From the NCBI RefSeq assembly GCF_003020115.1, contig NZ_PYFX01000001.1, positions 883,501 to 947,500 of the forward strand: a stretch of DNA of 64,000 bases, in the 5' to 3' direction. How positions within the stretch are numbered: position 1 is the first letter of the stretch; every line of letters starts with the position of its first letter. Under the pieces are notes generated by a model that did no database searches, was not told where the DNA came from, and saw only the letters and a program-made list of their open reading frames with translations. Below, one piece after another: positions 26,473 to 35,604 of the stretch. Origin of the DNA: Bradyrhizobium sp. MOS002. Its GTDB lineage: Bacteria; Pseudomonadota; Alphaproteobacteria; Rhizobiales; Xanthobacteraceae. The position numbers and the translations under genes were made by a program.

Positions 26473-27582
26473 TTATTCCGCAGCGGCGGCAATACGCTCG
26501 GGAAACGCAGCCGCCAGCGAGGCGCGATCGGGTTTCAGCACGCCGCGCTCGGTGATGAGGCCGGTGACGAGTCGCGCCGGCGTGACGTCGAAGGCATAAT
26601 TCGCGACCGGCGAGCCCTCCGGCACGATGCGCACTGTCTCAAGCCGTCCGTCCGCGGTGCGGCCGGTCATGTCGGTGACCTCCGTGCCGCTGCGCTGCTC
26701 GATCGGGATGTCGCGGATGCCGTCATCAACGGTGAAATCGATCGTCGGCGACGGCAGCGCGACGTAGAACGGCACGTTATTGTCGTGAGCGGCGAGCGCC
26801 TTCAAATATGTGCCGATCTTGTTGCAGACGTCGCCATTGGCGGCAACGCGATCGGTGCCGACGATGGCGAGATCGACCATGCCGTGCTGCATCAGATGCC
26901 CGCCGGTGTTGTCGGGAATCACCGTATGCGCCACGCCGTGATGGCCGAGCTCCCAAGCCGTGAGCGAGGCGCCCTGGTTGCGCGGACGCGTCTCGTCGAC
27001 CCAGACATGGACCTTGATGCCGCGCTCATGCGCGAGATAGATCGGCGCCGTCGCCGTGCCCCAGTCGACGGTCGCAAGCCAGCCGGCATTGCAATGGGTC
27101 AGCAAATTGACCGTCTCGCCCGGCTTCTTCCTTGCGACGATCGCCTCGATGAGTTTCAGGCCATTGGCGGCGATGCCGCGGTTGATCTCGACGTCCTGCT
27201 CGACGATCTCGTCGGCGCGCGCATAGGCGGCTTCCGCGCGCTCCAGCGGATCGATCGGCGCGAGGCTCGCGCGCATCTCGTCCAGGGCCCATTTCAGATT
27301 GATCGCCGTCGGCCGCGCCACCACGAGCGTGTCGTAGGCGCGCTTCAGGCCGGCGTCGGAGGCATCCTCACGCATTGCCAGCGCCATGCCGTAAGCTGCG
27401 GTCGCGCCGATCAGCGGCGCACCGCGCACCAGCATGTCGCGGATGGCGAGGGCCGCGTCCTCGCACGAGGTCAGCTTCGCAACGATGAACTCGTGCGGCA
27501 GCCGGCGCTGGTCGATCGCGCCGACCGACCAGCCGTCGCGCTCACGCCAGATGCTGCGGAAATGCTTGCCGTCGACCTTCAT
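26473..27582 (-). CDS. mtnA: S-methyl-5-thioribose-1-phosphate isomerase
   Basis: A 369-residue enzyme of the methionine salvage pathway that isomerises methylthioribose-1-phosphate to methylthioribulose-1-phosphate in the cytoplasm. The catalytic Cys is in [12 protein letters not shown] and the catalytic Asp in [18 protein letters not shown], both intact; the phosphate-binding [13 protein letters not shown] lies near residue 54. It belongs to the eIF2B-alpha fold family. The gene follows mtnP by 18 bases on the same strand, so the two steps after methylthioadenosine are made together. Later salvage genes (mtnB, mtnC, mtnD) are not in this window. Confidence 0.95.
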   Translation of the reverse strand: MKVDGKHFRSIWRERDGWSVGAIDQRRLPHEFIVAKLTSCEDAALAIRDMLVRGAPLIGATAAYGMALAMREDASDAGLKRAYDTLVVARPTAINLKWALDEMRASLAPIDPLERAEAAYARADEIVEQDVEINRGIAANGLKLIEAIVARKKPGETVNLLTHCNAGWLATVDWGTATAPIYLAHERGIKVHVWVDETRPRNQGASLTAWELGHHGVAHTVIPDNTGGHLMQHGMVDLAIVGTDRVAANGDVCNKIGTYLKALAAHDNNVPFYVALPSPTIDFTVDDGIRDIPIEQRSGTEVTDMTGRTADGRLETVRIVPEGSPVANYAFDVTPARLVTGLITERGVLKPDRASLAAAFPERIAAAAE

Positions 27583-27600
27583 GGCATTCTGCCTTTCGTA

Positions 27601-28476
27601 TCACGTTCGCAGGATGCGCCCGGCCACCGCATCGAGCTTCTTCAAGAGCTCGGGATCGCGCGCCTCGGGCGCGGTGATCAGCGCGGTATCGAGCGCGCGG
27701 TCCGAGCCGATCGGGCACGGCTCATGCTCGCGCGGGAAGTCTTTCGCCAGCCGCGCCACCAGCGCTTTTGCCTTGTCGGCGTTCGAGCTCAGAACACGGA
27801 TGATGTCCTGCACGGTGACGGCGTCGTGATCGGGATGCCAGCAATCGAAATCCGTCACCATCGCGACGGTGGCGTAGCAAAGCTCGGCCTCACGCGCGAG
27901 CTTCGCTTCAGGCATGTTGGTCATGCCGATCACGGAATAGCCAAGCGTCTTGTAGGTCATGCTTTCCGCATAGGTGGAGAATTGCGGTCCCTCCATGCAG
28001 ACATAGGTGCCGCCGCGCGCGAACGCGATGCCCTCGGCTTCGGCCGCCGTGGCAAGATGGATGCGCAGCCGCGGCGAGACGGGGTGCGCCATCGACACAT
28101 GCGCGACGCATCCCCTCCCGAAGAACGAACTCTCGCGCTTGTGGGTGCGATCGACGAACTGGTCGACGAGAACGAAGGTGCCCGGCGGCAGCTCCTCCCT
28201 GAACGAGCCACAGGCCGACAGCGAGATGAGGTCGGTGACGCCAGCGCGCTTGAGGACGTCGATATTGGCGCGATAATTGATGTCGGAGGGCGACAGCCGG
28301 TGGCCCTTGTCGTGGCGCGGCAGGAATACGATCGGCAGGCCGGCAATTGAGCCGCGCCGCAGGGGCGCCGACGGCTCACCCCAGGGGCTCCTGATCACCT
28401 CTTCGCGAGCGTCCTCCAGCCCCGGCAGATCGTAGATGCCGGAGCCGCCGATGATGCCCAATACCGCCTGCGTCAT
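27601..28476 (-). CDS. mtnP: S-methyl-5'-thioadenosine phosphorylase
   Basis: A 291-residue phosphorylase that splits methylthioadenosine with phosphate into adenine and methylthioribose-1-phosphate, feeding MtnA. The N-terminal IIGGSGIYDLPGLED is the purine-nucleoside-phosphorylase family 2 phosphate loop; FLPRHDKGHRLSPSDINYRAN and the base-binding MTNMPEAKLAREAELCYAT (about 188-206) are typical of MtnP. The ATG at 28476 is used. It is the first gene of a two-gene leftward unit with mtnA. Confidence 0.95.
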   Translation of the reverse strand: MTQAVLGIIGGSGIYDLPGLEDAREEVIRSPWGEPSAPLRRGSIAGLPIVFLPRHDKGHRLSPSDINYRANIDVLKRAGVTDLISLSACGSFREELPPGTFVLVDQFVDRTHKRESSFFGRGCVAHVSMAHPVSPRLRIHLATAAEAEGIAFARGGTYVCMEGPQFSTYAESMTYKTLGYSVIGMTNMPEAKLAREAELCYATVAMVTDFDCWHPDHDAVTVQDIIRVLSSNADKAKALVARLAKDFPREHEPCPIGSDRALDTALITAPEARDPELLKKLDAVAGRILRT

Positions 28477-28601
28477 GCCTGCTCCACCCCGTTCGCGCCG
28501 TGCGACATGGGCAAGCTATGCCAGTTTTGCGGCGGTTTTGAAACGGGGTGGCGGGGCTGGGAATGTCGTAAGGAAAACGACACGCCCACCACAGCCTGGG
28601 C

Positions 28602-28728
28602 GTCGTCCTGGCGAAGGCCAGGACCCGTACCGCGAGGTCTGTCGATGGCAAATGCTGTTAGTCCCGGACGGGCAGTCTTCGTCAAACTGCTCCCTGGGGT
28701 GATGGGTCCTGGCTTTCGCCAGGACGAC
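28602..28728. repeat. Intergenic palindromic repeat, family C copy 2
   Basis: GTCGTCCTGGCGAAGGCCAG ... CTGGCTTTCGCCAGGACGAC, with GGACCC and GGGTCC inside each end. It lies between the mtnP start and the carrier-protein stop, both leftward, and so would end the carrier-protein transcript in a long hairpin. The central part shares TCCCTGGGGT with the copy at 56500-56632. Confidence 0.85.
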
Positions 28729-28742
28729 CCAAATAGATTCTA

Positions 28743-29015
28743 CTAAGCCGCGGCCGCCGACTGCAACTGGGTCGCGACCATACGCTCCAGCGTCTCGACG
28801 GACTGGAAGTTCTCCGGCGTGATCTCGGACTGGGGAATCGTGAAGTCGAACTCGGCTTCGACGCCGAGCATCAGATTGACCATGTCCATGGAGGTCAGGC
28901 CGACGTCGACGAGCTTGGCGTGAGGCGTGACCTCGGCGGACAGCGAGTTCTGGGCGAGGATGCCCTTCACCAGCTTGATGATGCGATTGCGCAATTCGGT
29001 ATCGAAAGCCTGCAT
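28743..29015 (-). CDS. Acyl-carrier-protein homologue (partner of amino acid:CP ligase)
   Basis: A 90-residue carrier protein. The phosphopantetheine serine is S42 in DVGLTSMDMVNLM, where the usual DSL is replaced by LTSMD. It is acidic and mostly helical, as expected. The ATG at 29015 gives the family length; the extra in-frame residues upstream look like non-coding sequence. Its divergent neighbours are an acyl-CoA dehydrogenase and a SerRS-like ligase, the set known from Bradyrhizobium in which such a carrier is loaded with an amino acid (glycine in the proteins studied) rather than a fatty acid. It is not the housekeeping AcpP. Confidence 0.88.
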   Translation of the reverse strand: MQAFDTELRNRIIKLVKGILAQNSLSAEVTPHAKLVDVGLTSMDMVNLMLGVEAEFDFTIPQSEITPENFQSVETLERMVATQLQSAAAA

Positions 29016-29372
29016 CGGTAAATTCCCATCTGTCGACAAAGGTCGGACCGGTTGCCGGCTACGATGGGCACGGCAGGCCGATCCCGCAATGGACGCCACC
29101 ATTACTTCGCGTTTCTTAGTAAACGATGACTCAGATTGTCTGGATTTCCGCCTTCTTACAGATCCCTAACGCGATCGCGGAAATCCGGGCGATGCAAACA
29201 ACCCGAACTTAACTGTTCGTTTGGAATTGGGCTTTGTTTACCCTCTATTTCATCGACGAATTTGAATTAAATCCGTAGCCTCATCTCATAAGCAAAGATG
29301 GTCGAAGGATCGCTCAAGCGGCATCGCGAATGATGCCGGCGATCCTGAACGGCAAACCGGAGGCGGACGAGT
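29016..29372. other. Divergent intergenic region between carrier protein and acyl-CoA dehydrogenase genes
   Basis: This 357-base gap holds no supported gene. It is clearly more AT-rich than the genes around it, most of all at about 29205-29285 (stretches such as TTTGAATTAAAT), as expected for a promoter region serving both directions. An SD-like GGAGGCGGA stands just before the rightward start. I could not single out convincing -35/-10 pairs. Confidence 0.6.
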
Positions 29373-30590
29373 ATGAACGTGCGTGAAGCAGTCCTCACTG
29401 TCGACGAGACGCAGACGAGCTTTCTCGAGCAGGGTCCGTCCCTCATCGAACGCGCCGCTCGAACCGCCACCGTGGCGGCTGCCGACGCAGACGGGGTCGA
29501 TCGCGATGCCCGCTTCCCCCACAAGGCCTTCGAGGTCGCGCGCGAGCAGAAACTGCTCGGCGTCATGATCCCGGTCGAGTTCGGCGGCTTCGGTGCCTCG
29601 ATCCACGACGTCACCGACGTCTGCTACACGCTCGGACGCGCCTGCGCCTCCACGGCGATGATCTACGCCATGCACACCACTAAGGTCGCCTGCGTCGTCA
29701 GGCACGGCCACGGCATCCCCTGGATGGAAACCATGATGCGCCGGGTCGCGCGCGACCAGTGGCTGCTCGCCTCCTCCACCACCGAAGGCCAGAACGGCGG
29801 CAACATCCGCGCCAGCGCAGCCGCCGTCGACGTCGCAGGCGACACCGTCTCGCTGCTGCGCGATGCCACCGTGATCTCCTACGGCGCCGAGGCCGACGGC
29901 CTCGTCACCATCGCCCGCCGCGCCACCGATGCTTCTGCGTCCGACCAGGTGCTGCTGGCGCTCGCCAGGGACGATTATTCGCTGAAGCGGACGCTGGGCT
30001 GGGAGACGCTCGGCATGCGCGGCACCTGCTCGACCGGTTTCGAGCTGAAGGTCGACTGCCCGACCGACCGTGTCTTCCCGGAATCCTACGATAAGATCCA
30101 CGCTCAGACCATGACGCCGTTCGCGCATCTGTGCTGGTCCTCGGCCTGGGCTGGTATCGCTGCAGCCGCAGTCACCCGTGCGCAGGCCTTCGTCCGCAAG
30201 GCGGCTCGCACCTCAGGCGGCCAGATGCCCCCGGCAGCCGCGCATTTCACCGCCGCCAAAATGTCGCTGGCCAAGCTGCGGGCGCTGATATCGGCCAATA
30301 TCGACGCCTTTGCTCGCGCCGAGCACGACGAACGCGCGCTCGGCTCGCTCGGCTTCCAGTCTTCGATCACGCTTTTGAAGGTGCAGGCCTCGGAGCTCGC
30401 GGTCGAGACCGTGATGCATGCGATGCGCACCGCTGGCCTTTCCGGTTACCGCAACGACGGTGAGTTCACCATGGGCCGCCATCTGCGCGATGTGCTGTCG
30501 TCGCCGATCATGATCAACAACGACCGCATTCTGGCCAATGCCGCGACGTCGACCCTGATGAGCGGAGTGCCATTGAGCCTTAATGACTGA
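29373..30590 (+). CDS. Acyl-CoA dehydrogenase family flavoprotein
   Basis: A 405-residue FAD enzyme of the acyl-CoA dehydrogenase fold: N-terminal helical domain (about 10-120), beta domain with LLASSTTEGQNGGNIRASA (about 127-145), and C-terminal helical domain with YRNDGEFTMGRHLRD (about 358-372). It lies between the divergent carrier-protein gene and, 75 bases upstream of it on the same strand, the amino acid:CP ligase gene. That suggests it oxidises an aminoacyl or acyl group held on the carrier protein instead of a free CoA ester. This is an inference; a normal fatty-acyl-CoA role is also possible. Confidence 0.85.
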   Translation: MNVREAVLTVDETQTSFLEQGPSLIERAARTATVAAADADGVDRDARFPHKAFEVAREQKLLGVMIPVEFGGFGASIHDVTDVCYTLGRACASTAMIYAMHTTKVACVVRHGHGIPWMETMMRRVARDQWLLASSTTEGQNGGNIRASAAAVDVAGDTVSLLRDATVISYGAEADGLVTIARRATDASASDQVLLALARDDYSLKRTLGWETLGMRGTCSTGFELKVDCPTDRVFPESYDKIHAQTMTPFAHLCWSSAWAGIAAAAVTRAQAFVRKAARTSGGQMPPAAAHFTAAKMSLAKLRALISANIDAFARAEHDERALGSLGFQSSITLLKVQASELAVETVMHAMRTAGLSGYRNDGEFTMGRHLRDVLSSPIMINNDRILANAATSTLMSGVPLSLND

Positions 30591-30665
30591 CGTACCTTTT
30601 CGTGAATGACATGCCTTAGCGACCCAACCAACAAGAACAATTTTGAGATAGCAGGACATCGAACC

Positions 30666-31646
30666 ATGAACATTGCCGTCCTCCCGAATTCGCCCGAGAC
30701 CGCCCCGCAAATCGCGGATCCGCTCGATCATCTCGCCGAGAAGCTGTTCCACCCCATGGGCTCGGACGGCGTCTATGCCCGCACCGCGCTTTATGAGGGC
30801 ATCGTCGAAAAGCTCGCCGCGCTGATCACGAGCCATCGCGAGGCCGGCACCGAAGTGATGCGCTTCCCTCCGGTGATGAGCCGGTCCCAGCTGGAAAAAT
30901 CCGGCTACCTCAAGAGCTTTCCGAATCTGCTCGGTTGCGTCTGCGGCCTGCACGGCACCGAGCGCGAGATCAACGCCGCGGTGAGCCGCTTCGATGCCGG
31001 CGGCGACTGGACCAGCTCGCTCTCGCCGGCAGACCTCGTGCTGTCGCCGGCAGCCTGCTATCCCGTCTATCCGATCGCGGCGAGCCGCGGCCAGTTGCCG
31101 AAGGGTGGCCTGCGCTTCGACGTCGCCGCCGACTGCTTCCGCCGTGAGCCGTCAAAACATCTCGACCGGCTGCAATCGTTCCGGATGCGGGAATATGTCT
31201 GCATCGGCAGCCCCGATGACGTCGCCGACTTCCGCGAGCGCTGGATGGTGCGCGCGCAGGCGATTGCGACCGATCTCGGCCTTACCTTCCGCGTCGACTA
31301 TGCCAGCGATCCGTTCTTCGGTCGCGTCGGTCAGATGAAGGCCGTAAGCCAGAAGCAGCAGCAGCTCAAGTTCGAACTGCTGATCCCGCTGCGCTCGGAA
31401 GAGCAGCCGACCGCCTGCATGAGCTTCAATTATCACCGCGAGCATTTCGGCACGACCTGGGACATCCAGGACGCCAATGGCGAACCGGCCCACACCGGTT
31501 GCGTCGCCTTCGGCATGGACCGCCTGGCCGTCGCCATGTTCCACACCCACGGCACCGACCCTTCCGCATGGCCCGTCAAGGTGCGAGAGATCATGGGCCT
31601 GCAGCCGCAGATCGCGGCCGATGCCCACGGCGAAGGCTGGCGCTAA
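30666..31646 (+). CDS. Amino acid--[acyl-carrier-protein] ligase (atypical SerRS homologue)
   Basis: A 326-residue cytoplasmic enzyme with the class II aminoacyl-tRNA synthetase catalytic core but no tRNA-binding domain. It activates a small amino acid with ATP and transfers it to the phosphopantetheine of a carrier protein. Class II motif 2 is FRREPSKHLDRLQSF (from residue 158) and motif 3 is GCVAFGMDRLAVAMF (from 278). The zinc ligands fall at C131, E176 and C279, the same numbers I recall for Bll0957 of B. japonicum, whose substrate is glycine. The order ACP (reverse), dehydrogenase, ligase matches the bsl6282-blr6283-blr6284 region from memory. The ATG at 30666 is the conserved start. Known members do not charge tRNA; the biological end product is not known. 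Confidence 0.93.
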   Translation: MNIAVLPNSPETAPQIADPLDHLAEKLFHPMGSDGVYARTALYEGIVEKLAALITSHREAGTEVMRFPPVMSRSQLEKSGYLKSFPNLLGCVCGLHGTEREINAAVSRFDAGGDWTSSLSPADLVLSPAACYPVYPIAASRGQLPKGGLRFDVAADCFRREPSKHLDRLQSFRMREYVCIGSPDDVADFRERWMVRAQAIATDLGLTFRVDYASDPFFGRVGQMKAVSQKQQQLKFELLIPLRSEEQPTACMSFNYHREHFGTTWDIQDANGEPAHTGCVAFGMDRLAVAMFHTHGTDPSAWPVKVREIMGLQPQIAADAHGEGWR

Positions 31647-31683
31647 CGGAACGAGGCCGGTCATTTCCACGGGAAAGACGAGC

Positions 31684-32559
31684 GTGATCCATACCAAGGT
31701 CCGATGCCGCGAGATCACCGAGTCCGACGTCGATGCGGTCGCGGACTTGCTGACGCGCGGCTTCGTCGGCCGCTCGCGCAGCTACTGGATCCAGGGCCTG
31801 CGCCGGCAAGCCTTCCGGCCCGTGCCGGAGGGCTACCCGCGCTTCGGCTACATGCTCGACAATGACGGTACGCCGGTCGGCGTGCTGCTGCTGATCTACA
31901 CGGCGCGGACGGACGGCGGTGAGACCGCCATCCAGTGCAATTTGTCGAGCTGGTACGTCGACCCGGCCTACCGCAACTACGCCCCGCTCCTGACCAAGAT
32001 CGCGCAGCGGCACAAGGACGTTACCTATCTCAACATCAGCCCGGCGCCGTGGACCTGGCCGATCATCGAGACGCAGGGCTTTCGCGCCTATTGCCGCGGT
32101 ATATTCTTCTCGGTGCCTGCGCTGACGCGCGTCCCACGCTGGAGCAAGATCGAGGTCATCTCGCAGCACGCCAAGACGATCGACGGACTTTCCGATGCCG
32201 AGACCGATCTCTTGACGCGGCACGCGCGCTACAATTGCCTCAGCCTCGTCTGCCGCACGCCGAAGGGAACCTTCCCCTTCATCCTGCAACCCGTGCGCAT
32301 CCGCCGTGGCTTCATTGCGCCGCCCGCGATGAAGCTGATCTACTGCCGCAACGCGGCCGAATACACCGAATGCGCAGGCCGCATCGGCCGGCTGCTGCTG
32401 CGGCTCGGCAAGATCGCGGTCGCCGTCGATTCCAACGGCCCGGTTCCCGGCCTCGTCGGCATCTACACCGAGCGTCGCGGCCGCAAATATTTCAAGGGAC
32501 CGCACCGGCCGCAGCTCGCCAATCTCACCGATACGGAACTCGTGCTGTACGGGCCGTAG
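31684..32559 (+). CDS. GNAT-like acyltransferase fold protein linked to the CP ligase
   Basis: A 291-residue protein that appears to hold two acyl-CoA N-acyltransferase-like halves: an N-terminal part (about 5-160; VRCREITESDVDAVADLLTRGF, with a YVDPAYRNYAP loop where the acyl-CoA site lies) and a C-terminal part (about 170-291). It starts 37 bases after the ligase stop on the same strand, so it is probably in the same transcript and may move the aminoacyl group from the carrier protein to an acceptor. The start is a GTG at 31684 with GGGAAAGA upstream; longer versions would overlap the ligase in another frame. Function is inferred only from fold and place. Confidence 0.7.
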   Translation: MIHTKVRCREITESDVDAVADLLTRGFVGRSRSYWIQGLRRQAFRPVPEGYPRFGYMLDNDGTPVGVLLLIYTARTDGGETAIQCNLSSWYVDPAYRNYAPLLTKIAQRHKDVTYLNISPAPWTWPIIETQGFRAYCRGIFFSVPALTRVPRWSKIEVISQHAKTIDGLSDAETDLLTRHARYNCLSLVCRTPKGTFPFILQPVRIRRGFIAPPAMKLIYCRNAAEYTECAGRIGRLLLRLGKIAVAVDSNGPVPGLVGIYTERRGRKYFKGPHRPQLANLTDTELVLYGP

Positions 32560-32715
32560 ACCGCCTCGCACGCCCTCCGCATTCGAACGCATCCCTGCAT
32601 CGCCGGTCACCCTACGTAAACTACGGCGCTTAAGGGAATTTTCCCGCCTCTTCGCTAGCCTCGGCGACTGAATTACCTTGCGTTAGGTCTATTGCCGCCG
32701 AGACCCAGCCGCCCC

Positions 32716-35583
32716 ATGACGTCGATCCGCAACAACGAGTTTGATGCACGCCGCGAGCAGGGCCCGAAGGCCCTGGTCGGGCTGAGCCAGCTTGCGCTCG
32801 ACCACATGGAGCAAGGCGTTTGCGTCTACGACGCCACCAACCGGATCGTGCTGGTCAATCAGCGCTACCTCAACCTGTTCAACATGTCGCCCGAGAAAGT
32901 GCGGGTCGGCACGAGCTACCGCGACGTGCTCGCCCACAGCGTGGCTCTCGGCAACATCCCCGCGGGGGAAGTCGACGCACTCTATGCCGTGCGCTTGGCG
33001 CGGATCGCGGCCGGCCAGCCGTTCCGGACTCAACAGACGCTCGCGAGCGGCCTCGTCATGGCGCTCGAGATGAAGCCGCTTCCCGGCGGCGGCTGGATGA
33101 CGATCTGCGACGACGTCAGCCGCCTCGCCCGGGTCGAGGCGGAGCTGCGCGTACAGACCGAGCGCAGCCAGCACGCGCTCGCCAACATGTCGCACGGGTT
33201 GATCATGTACGACGCCGACAGCCGCGTGGTCGTCTGCAACGATCGCTTCCTGAAGCTCTACAATCTCGACCCGGAAATCGTGAAGCCGGGCGTCTCGCAT
33301 TGTACGGTCATTGAGCATTGGATGTCGCGCGGCAACCTGCCGGGCATGGCGGGTGAGGAATTCCACGACTCCCGGCTGGAGGACGTGCGCACCAGGAAGG
33401 CGAAAAACCTGCTGGTGATGCGCTATGACGGACGGATGGTGCAGGCAGCCTCCCGTTTTCTGCCCGACGGCGGCTGGGTGACGGTGCACGAAGACGTCAC
33501 CGAGCGGCTGCAATACGAGGAGATGCTGAGGCAGCAGAACTTCATGCTCGATGCGGCGCTGGAGAACATGGCGCACGGACTCGCCTTCTACGACAGCGAC
33601 ATGCGCCTGCGCGTCTGCAACACCACCTACCGGAAGATCTATCGGCTCTCGCCGGAGGAAACCAAGCCAGGCACGCATCTCGCCGAACTGATCGAACGCG
33701 CGATGGCAAACGGCGCGTTCTCTTCCGAATATAGCCCGCAACAGCTCCTGGAAGCCGCCAGCGCAAGGATTGCCGACCGCAACTCCTCGCCGATACGCCG
33801 GCGCATGTCGAACGACACCACGATCTCGGTGCGCTATTGCGCCCTGGCCGAGGGTGGTTTTGTGGCTACCTACGAGGACATCACCGAGCGCGAGCATGCA
33901 GTCGAGGAGCTGGGCGAGCAGTATCGGCGCTTCGACGCGGCCCTGAACAACATGAGCCAGGGCCTGTGCATGCTCGATTCGAACTTGCGCGTGATCGTGT
34001 GCAATCGGCGCTATATCGAGATGTACGGACTGTCGCCCGAATTGGTGAAGCCGGGTGTGTCGATGCGCGAGATCATGGAGCACAGCTGCGAGCTCGGCAT
34101 CCATCCAAACACGACCGCCGCGCGGCTGTATGCCGATTATGTCGAGAGGCTGCGCGAGGGCGAGCACACGCTGCACCGCTATTTGAGCGACGGCCGCATC
34201 ATCAAGCTCAATCACAAGCGAATGGAGCACGGCGGCTGGGTCGTCACCTATGAGGACGTCACCGAGCGCCACAAGGCCCAGGCCCGCGTCGCGCACATGG
34301 CGCGGCACGATTCGCTCACCGACCTGCCCAATCGCACGCTGTTCCGCGAGAAGATGGGCGAGGGGCTGAACCAGGTCGCGATCGCCGGTGGCGCAATGGC
34401 CGTGCTGTGCTTCGACCTCGACAATTTCAAGACCGTCAACGACCGCCTCGGCCACGCGGCCGGCGACCGGCTGTTGCGCTGGGTCGCGGCCCAGCTGCAG
34501 GAGAATGTCGGCGAGCACGACACCGTCGCGCGGCTCGGCGGCGACGAATTCGCGGTTCTCCAGCGCGGACCGCAGCCGCAATCGGCGGAAAGGCTCGCAC
34601 GCCGCCTGGTCGAGATCATCGGTCACCCGCCGCCGCTGGAGAACCAGTCGATCCATGTCGGCGTCTCCGTCGGCATCGCAATCGCGCCCGATCATGGGCT
34701 CGACGCCGACGAGTTGATGAAATGCGCCGACCTCGCGCTGTACCAGGCCAAGGCCAAGGGGCGCGGCGCCTATCGGCTGTTCGAGCCCGAAATGGAGGAA
34801 GAGGCTCGCAGCCGGCACGCGCTGGAGCGCGATCTGCGCGGCGCACTGGAGGGCCGTGAATTCCACCTGGCGTTCCAGCCGCAGGTGCGGCTCGATACCA
34901 CCGAACTTACCGGCTTCGAGGCGCTGCTGCGCTGGAAACATCCCTCACGCGGTCTCGTCTCGCCGGCCGAATTCATTCCGATTGCGGAAGAGAACGGGCT
35001 GATCGTTCCGATCGGAGAGTGGGTGCTACGCACGGCTTGCGCGACCGCCGCGACCTGGCCCGATCTCACCGTCGCCGTCAACCTGTCGCCGGTGCAGTTC
35101 CGCTCACGCGGGCTGGTGACGATGGTGACGAGCGCGCTTGCGGAGGCCGGCCTGCCGCCGAATCGGCTCGAGCTCGAGGTCACCGAGACGGCGCTGCTCG
35201 ACGACAGCGAAGCGACGATCGAGATCCTGCACCAGCTCCGCGCGTTGGGGGTGCGCGTCAGCCTCGACGATTTCGGCATCGGCTATTCTTCGCTGAGCTA
35301 TTTGCGCAAGTTTCCGTTCGACCGCATCAAGATCGACCGCTCCTTCGTCGGCACGCTCGGTGAAAGCCCGGAGAGTGTGGCGATCGTCCGCACCATCGCC
35401 AGCCTCGGCTCGGTGCTCGGCGTCGAGACCACGGCGGAAGGCGTGGAGACGATTGAACAACTCGACTTCGTCCGCGAATGCGGCTGCACCGCCGTGCAGG
35501 GATATTATTTCGGCAAGCCCTCCCCGGCCGCGGAGGTCGTGCGTGTTATCGAGCGCCTGAACACCGTTCGGCGCGTGGCGTAA
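32716..35583 (+). CDS. Four-PAS GGDEF-EAL protein (cyclic di-GMP turnover)
   Basis: A 955-residue soluble signalling protein. Four similar PAS domains start near residues 20, 154, 280 and 408, each with the pattern A-x-x-x-M-x-x-G-L followed by V-C-N. They are followed by GGDEF (about 529-690; intact RLGGDEFAV at about 606-614) and EAL (about 700-950; intact FEALLRW at 735, then LDDFGIGYSSL and AEGVET). Both active sites are complete, so it could make and break c-di-GMP, with PAS input (flavin or heme not evident) setting the balance. There are no transmembrane helices. The ATG at 32716 is chosen. It converges with a second GGDEF/EAL gene whose stop is 22 bases away. Confidence 0.9.
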   Translation: MTSIRNNEFDARREQGPKALVGLSQLALDHMEQGVCVYDATNRIVLVNQRYLNLFNMSPEKVRVGTSYRDVLAHSVALGNIPAGEVDALYAVRLARIAAGQPFRTQQTLASGLVMALEMKPLPGGGWMTICDDVSRLARVEAELRVQTERSQHALANMSHGLIMYDADSRVVVCNDRFLKLYNLDPEIVKPGVSHCTVIEHWMSRGNLPGMAGEEFHDSRLEDVRTRKAKNLLVMRYDGRMVQAASRFLPDGGWVTVHEDVTERLQYEEMLRQQNFMLDAALENMAHGLAFYDSDMRLRVCNTTYRKIYRLSPEETKPGTHLAELIERAMANGAFSSEYSPQQLLEAASARIADRNSSPIRRRMSNDTTISVRYCALAEGGFVATYEDITEREHAVEELGEQYRRFDAALNNMSQGLCMLDSNLRVIVCNRRYIEMYGLSPELVKPGVSMREIMEHSCELGIHPNTTAARLYADYVERLREGEHTLHRYLSDGRIIKLNHKRMEHGGWVVTYEDVTERHKAQARVAHMARHDSLTDLPNRTLFREKMGEGLNQVAIAGGAMAVLCFDLDNFKTVNDRLGHAAGDRLLRWVAAQLQENVGEHDTVARLGGDEFAVLQRGPQPQSAERLARRLVEIIGHPPPLENQSIHVGVSVGIAIAPDHGLDADELMKCADLALYQAKAKGRGAYRLFEPEMEEEARSRHALERDLRGALEGREFHLAFQPQVRLDTTELTGFEALLRWKHPSRGLVSPAEFIPIAEENGLIVPIGEWVLRTACATAATWPDLTVAVNLSPVQFRSRGLVTMVTSALAEAGLPPNRLELEVTETALLDDSEATIEILHQLRALGVRVSLDDFGIGYSSLSYLRKFPFDRIKIDRSFVGTLGESPESVAIVRTIASLGSVLGVETTAEGVETIEQLDFVRECGCTAVQGYYFGKPSPAAEVVRVIERLNTVRRVA

Positions 35584-35604
35584 GGCTCCGGCTCAGATTG
35601 ACCT

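Noticed and set aside
32689..34941. 750-codon reverse-strand open frame
   Set aside because: Opposite the four-PAS GGDEF-EAL gene whose motifs are intact; no domain, and composition is that of an antisense shadow.
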